Assembly: GCA_964556705.1 (NCBI GenBank)
Contig: CAZKXX010000054.1
Location: 1 to 25,131, forward strand
DNA from: CAZKXX01 sp964556705
GTDB lineage: Bacteria > Acidobacteriota > Terriglobia > UBA7540
Direction: 5' to 3'
Length of the DNA: 25,131 nt
A model generated the notes under the pieces. The model saw nothing but the letters and a program-made list of their open reading frames with translations. It was not told where the DNA came from and searched no databases. How positions within the stretch are numbered: the stretch's first letter is position 1; every line of letters begins with the position of its first letter. Made by a program: the position numbers and the translations under genes. This document shows positions 22,336-25,131 of the stretch, in pieces.

Positions 22336-22364
22336 TTGTTCGTCCCGGAACAACTCCGTAAACT
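22336..22364 (+). promoter_or_regulatory. Weak candidate promoter with palindrome upstream of the HAD phosphatase
   Basis: TTGTTC (22336-22341), 17-base spacer, TAAACT (22359-22364); only 3 and 4 of 6 positions match. TTGTTC is also the left half of a short palindrome with GAACAA at 22348-22353, which could be an operator. The remainder of the divergent gap 22027-22392 is GC-rich with nothing else recognised. Confidence 0.2.
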
Positions 22365-22392
22365 CCCTGTAACATATTGAATCTACTCTGTT

Positions 22393-23283
22393 ATGGCGGG
22401 CATAAAGATTCTTCATTTTACAAAGCGAAAAGGTCCGCATCTAATGGGGAGTATGGAAGAACGCGCGATCAAGCGATACTTGTTTGCCAGCGATTTCGAC
22501 CAGACGCTGAGCTTTAACGATTCGGGTTACGTGCTGAGCGAACTGCTGGGAATTCCGCCGGAGGAATTCGAGCGCAAGGCTCGAGGCATGGCGGAACTCA
22601 ACCTCGTGCAGCAGGGCGCGGAGCTGGCGTATCTGTTACTGCACGATCCGGTGTTCCGGAGCCGCGTCCGCCGCCATCACCTCGACGAAGTCGGCAAGCG
22701 GATCCGCCTGAAGGAGAACATCCGCCTGCTTTACACGATCCTCGCCGGCGGCATCGAGGGTTACCGGTTCGACTTCTACGTCCTCTCGGCGGCGCCGGTG
22801 GAAGTGATCCGCTCGGCGCTGCAAGGAATCGTCCCGCCCGACCACATTTTCGGGACCGAATTGGAATACGGCAGCGGCGGCGAGGTTGAGCGCATCGTGC
22901 GCGCGACGGCCGGTTACGGTAAGGTCGCGGCGCTCGAGCGACTTCAGCAAAAGCTCGAAATCAGCCCCGACCACATTGTCTATGCGGGCGACGGCAGCTC
23001 GGATATCCACGTCATGCTCGACGCCAACGCGCGCGACGGCTTCACGATTGCGGTTTCGGAAAGCAAGCACGTGGCGCATATCGCCAGGCGCACCGTGCTC
23101 AGCACCAACGCGCTGGCGATGCTCGTTCCGATTCTCGAGGAGATCGTCGGCTGGCCGCGGCCGCGCATCCGGAAATTCTTCGAGTCCTACGGCTTTCCGA
23201 TTCAGGAGTGGTCGCGGGTCGAGACCGACTGGGTGACCGTGCGGCCCCCCGCGCCCCCGCTCGCTCAGGAGCACGTGAAGTAA
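22393..23283 (+). CDS. HAD-IB family phosphatase (phosphoserine phosphatase-like)
   Basis: A 296-residue cytoplasmic HAD phosphatase. Motif I is FASDFDQTLSF with nucleophile D34 and acid/base D36; motif II is YVLSAAP with S132; a lysine in GYGKVAALERL (K177) and motif III VYAGDGSSDIHVML (GDGSSD at 199-204) complete the active site. The cap between motifs I and II is helical (C1 type), as in SerB and related small-molecule phosphatases. The substrate is not evident. The start is uncertain: ATGs at 22393, 22444 and 22453 are all in frame and none has a convincing ribosome binding site; the first 20 residues are not family sequence. It is divergent from the sugar operon and convergent with the alcohol dehydrogenase, 20 bases away. 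Confidence 0.82.
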   Translation: MAGIKILHFTKRKGPHLMGSMEERAIKRYLFASDFDQTLSFNDSGYVLSELLGIPPEEFERKARGMAELNLVQQGAELAYLLLHDPVFRSRVRRHHLDEVGKRIRLKENIRLLYTILAGGIEGYRFDFYVLSAAPVEVIRSALQGIVPPDHIFGTELEYGSGGEVERIVRATAGYGKVAALERLQQKLEISPDHIVYAGDGSSDIHVMLDANARDGFTIAVSESKHVAHIARRTVLSTNALAMLVPILEEIVGWPRPRIRKFFESYGFPIQEWSRVETDWVTVRPPAPPLAQEHVK

Positions 23284-23303
23284 TCCGCCGCCGCGCCCCG
23301 GCC

Positions 23304-24461
23304 TCATCCCAGCGCGCCCATCACGACCTCCCTGAATTCCTCCGCGGTCAGAGCGATCGGATTGGCCTTCGTGCTGTTGGCCCGCGCCGCCTTCTCGGCC
23401 AGGTCGGCGGCGTCACTTTCCCGAATGCCGTGGGCGCTGAGCGGAGGGATTTCGAGTTCCTGGGCGAGCCAGTCCACCCAGGTGACGCCGTCTTCGGGGC
23501 GCGCCGCAGGGCTGCCCGTCAGGATTCGCGCCACGATTTCGTAACGGCGGAGCGCCTCGCTTTCCGGCGCTCGGGCGCGCAGGGCGCGGATGTTGGCGGC
23601 CATGCCGTGCGACAGCAGAGCCGCGCAGACGGCCCCGTGTGGAGCGGAAAACCTGCCGCCGATCGGTGACGCGAACCCGTGGATGACGCCCAGACCGGCG
23701 TTCGAAAGCGCCAGCCCGCCGAGCAGCGCCGCGAGCGACATGTCCGTGCGCACTTCGAGGTTCCGGCCGCTGTGGAAGGCCTTCCGAAACGATCGCGCCA
23801 CGCGCTTCAGCCCTTCGACAGCGAATCCGTCCGTCAGCGGGTTCGCCCGGCAACAAACATACGGCTCAATCAGTTGCGTCAGAGCGTCGAACCCGGTCCA
23901 GGCAGTGGTCGGGCGAGGCAAATCGAGCGTCAGTTCAGGGTCCACGAGGGCCACGCGAGGCAGCATGAACGGGCTGCGCAGGCTCACTTTGATGCGGTGC
24001 TCCTCGGAGCCGAGCACGGCGTTGCGCGTCACTTCGCTGCCGGTGCCGGCGGTCGTGGGAATGGCGATGTAAGGCGCGGAAGGGTTGCGAAGCGGCTGGG
24101 CGCGGCCGATGATTTCGAGATAGTCCATCAACTCGCCCGGGTTGGTGAGCAGTGCGGCGATGGCTTTGCCGGCATCCATCGGGCTCCCGCCGCCGATGGC
24201 CATGACCAGATCGCACGCTTCGCGGCGCGCCAGTTCGAGGCCCCGTTCGACCAGACTCGTTGTGGGCTCTGCGGAAACGGGGAGGAGGACTGAAGTCACT
24301 CCGGCTTCACGCAGCGCTTCGATAACGGGCATCGCCCGCGTTGCCGAACGCCCCGTGACGACCAGAGCGCGGCGGCCCAGATTTTTCGCGGCCGGAGCGG
24401 CCTCGCGCACCGCGCCAGCACCGAAAACAATCCGGGTTGCCGTGGCGAATTCGAAGTGCAT
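23304..24461 (-). CDS. Iron-containing alcohol dehydrogenase (class III)
   Basis: A 385-residue protein of standard family length. The nucleotide-binding GGGS with SPMDAGKA is at 90-100, and PTTAGTGSEVTRNAV (135-149) is the family signature. Metal-ligand positions are D192 in TGFDALTQLIEPYV, H261 in VIHGFASPIGG and H275 in SAPHGAVCAALL; the fourth ligand, usually His, is Gln at 196, a variant I recall from a subgroup of the family. It would interconvert an alcohol and an aldehyde or ketone with NAD(P). The ATG at 24461 gives the usual N-terminus (FEFATATRIVFGAGAV); an upstream in-frame start at 24566 would translate a hairpin repeat and is rejected. It follows the monooxygenase-like gene on the same strand, so the two may form one unit. 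Confidence 0.88.
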   Translation of the reverse strand: MHFEFATATRIVFGAGAVREAAPAAKNLGRRALVVTGRSATRAMPVIEALREAGVTSVLLPVSAEPTTSLVERGLELARREACDLVMAIGGGSPMDAGKAIAALLTNPGELMDYLEIIGRAQPLRNPSAPYIAIPTTAGTGSEVTRNAVLGSEEHRIKVSLRSPFMLPRVALVDPELTLDLPRPTTAWTGFDALTQLIEPYVCCRANPLTDGFAVEGLKRVARSFRKAFHSGRNLEVRTDMSLAALLGGLALSNAGLGVIHGFASPIGGRFSAPHGAVCAALLSHGMAANIRALRARAPESEALRRYEIVARILTGSPAARPEDGVTWVDWLAQELEIPPLSAHGIRESDAADLAEKAARANSTKANPIALTAEEFREVVMGALG

Positions 24462-24474
24462 CGTGCTCTGTGGC

Positions 24475-24583
24475 GCCGGCGTCCTCGCCGGCAATTGGCA
24501 AAAAGCGGCCGAAAGAGCAGCTCTGCTTCCGCCGCAGCGCAGGCGTCTCGCCCTCAGGCCGGGCACGGCCAGGATGGCCGTGC
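24475..24583. repeat. Pair of perfect hairpins in the ADH-monooxygenase gap
   Basis: GCCGGCG/CGCCGGC with loop TCCT (24475-24492) and GCACGGCCA/TGGCCGTGC with loop GGA (24563-24583). Both stems are perfect. They occupy most of the gap between the two genes and look like dispersed palindromic intergenic repeats, or transcript-processing or attenuation hairpins. Confidence 0.5.
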
Positions 24584-24590
24584 GACAAAT

Positions 24591-24969
24591 TCACCAATCC
24601 TCGTCCGGCGGGAACACGTTCGAGTATCTCACGCGCCTGCGCTCTTCGGCGAGCAGCGGCGTGGCGACCTCCGCCCACTTGGCGTAATGCGCCGTCTGCT
24701 TGTGCGCGGCGGTCGCTTCGACGCAGCGATAGGCCGCGTAAAGCACGAAACCCGTGGGGTAGTCTTACAGCTGGAGGACGTCGAAGCGCAGGCAGCCTGG
24801 CTCGTCGCGCACCGATCCCAGGGCATCGCCGAGGAAGTATTCGGTGGCAGAGTCAATTTGNNNNNNNNNNGGGCTCCTCGAGGCTGGCGCGGGCGTTCTC
24901 GATGGTCGCCATCTTGAAGGCTTCAACGTGCCCGGGCTTCACGCGCACGTGGACCTGGACGATGAGCAT
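24591..24969 (-). pseudogene. LsrG-like antibiotic-biosynthesis-monooxygenase (ABM) domain gene, broken by assembly gap and in-frame stop
   Basis: The 5' part (24969-24871) reads MLIVQVHVRVKPGHVEAF and on to ARASLEEP, a normal ABM start with GGAGA upstream. After ten N the 3' part (24860-24591) holds DEPGCLRFDVLQL, a TAA stop, then TGFVLYAAYR, HKQTAHYAKW and NVFPPDEDW, the normal ABM end. In intact homologues EEPG(C)xRFDVLQ is one continuous stretch, so the two flanks overlap in the family alignment rather than leaving a hole. Either the join is false or the gene is damaged. Homologues include LsrG, an isomerase of phosphorylated autoinducer-2, and putative quinol monooxygenases of about 100 residues. 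I treat the locus as one ABM gene whose true sequence is not recoverable here. Confidence 0.6.
24861..24870. other. Assembly gap (10 N)
   Basis: Ten unknown bases, a round number typical of a scaffolding placeholder. Gap size is therefore not informative and the sequence on either side is near a contig end. Confidence 0.95.
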
Positions 24970-25131
24970 GTTCAGTTCTCTCCGGTGACGAGTTATCAGT
25001 CTCAGCCGCTCTCCGGCTTTCGATGTAAAGACCGGTCTGTTCGATGCTCGATGGCAGCGTGGGCGAAAACTCCGAAAGCGCGTGGATGAGCCGCGGGACT
25101 TCAGCCGCATCCACCGCGTAGATCGAAACCG
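24923..25131 (-). CDS. Possible 3' end of an unidentified gene entering from the right edge
   Basis: One minus-strand frame with GC-rich third positions runs in from the right edge and reads VSIYAVDAAEVPRLIHALS, then EFSPTLPSSIEQTGLYIE, before codon choice becomes unlike the neighbours around 25000. The frame has no stop until 24923, which would overlap the monooxygenase start by 47 bases. I do not recognise the protein. A frameshift or sequencing error near the contig end could hide a stop around 24990-25010. Confidence 0.25.
   Translation of the reverse strand, partial: VSIYAVDAAEVPRLIHALSEFSPTLPSSIEQTGLYIESRRAAETDNSSPERTEHAHRPGPRAREARAR

Noticed and set aside
24462..24566. N-terminal extension of the alcohol dehydrogenase
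   Set aside because: The extra 35 codons translate the palindromic hairpins; the family N-terminus begins at 24461.

Overview
The window looks like a piece of an Acidobacteriota draft genome or metagenome bin. The grounds are high GC with strong GC3, a very large outer-membrane receptor with an N-terminal carboxypeptidase-regulatory-like domain (the Oar-like type so abundant in that phylum), a Bacillus-type fadN-fadA-fadE set, and the mix of Gfo/Idh, TIM-barrel epimerase and ROK/FGGY sugar genes. This placement is inference, as there is no rRNA or marker gene here. A run of 10 N at 24861-24870 marks an assembly join.

Layout, left half. A TonB-dependent receptor (minus) runs from 3074 off the left edge, with a promoter and a LacI/PurR-like palindrome in its leader. 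A divergent promoter drives a PpiD-like membrane-anchored peptidyl-prolyl isomerase (3700-5634). An ArnT/PMT-like GT39 membrane glycosyltransferase follows (5819-7396). Next is a beta-oxidation set with its own promoter: fadN, fadA, a small coiled-coil gene and fadE (7504-13625). A two-ACT-domain protein (minus) is convergent with fadE.

Layout, right half. Ribokinase and a cyclase-family hydrolase form a plus-strand pair (14387-15998). A minus-strand sugar operon runs from 22026 down to 16151: TIM-barrel epimerase, Gfo/Idh oxidoreductase, xylulokinase and exported aldose 1-epimerase. A HAD-IB phosphatase is divergent from it. An iron-containing alcohol dehydrogenase and a gap-broken LsrG-like monooxygenase gene finish the window on the minus strand.

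The most interesting signal is not a metabolic gene. Two S23/IVP-type four-helix-bundle genes sit inside the sugar operon, one between the epimerase and the oxidoreductase, the other between the oxidoreductase and xylB. Each is enclosed by tandem 7-bp repeat arrays in inverted orientation. The repeat word differs at each locus (AGGAGTC at one, AGGACAA at the other) but the architecture is the same, the arrays lie within a few bases of the neighbouring start and stop codons, and each array supplies the end of the four-helix-bundle reading frame. A third pair of inverted heptamer arrays (TGAATNN) fills the ppiD-GT39 gap and holds a GTCAT-ended palindromic repeat instead of a gene. These look like mobile or formerly mobile cassettes comparable in plan to 23S rRNA intervening sequences. 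All repeat alignments were made by eye.
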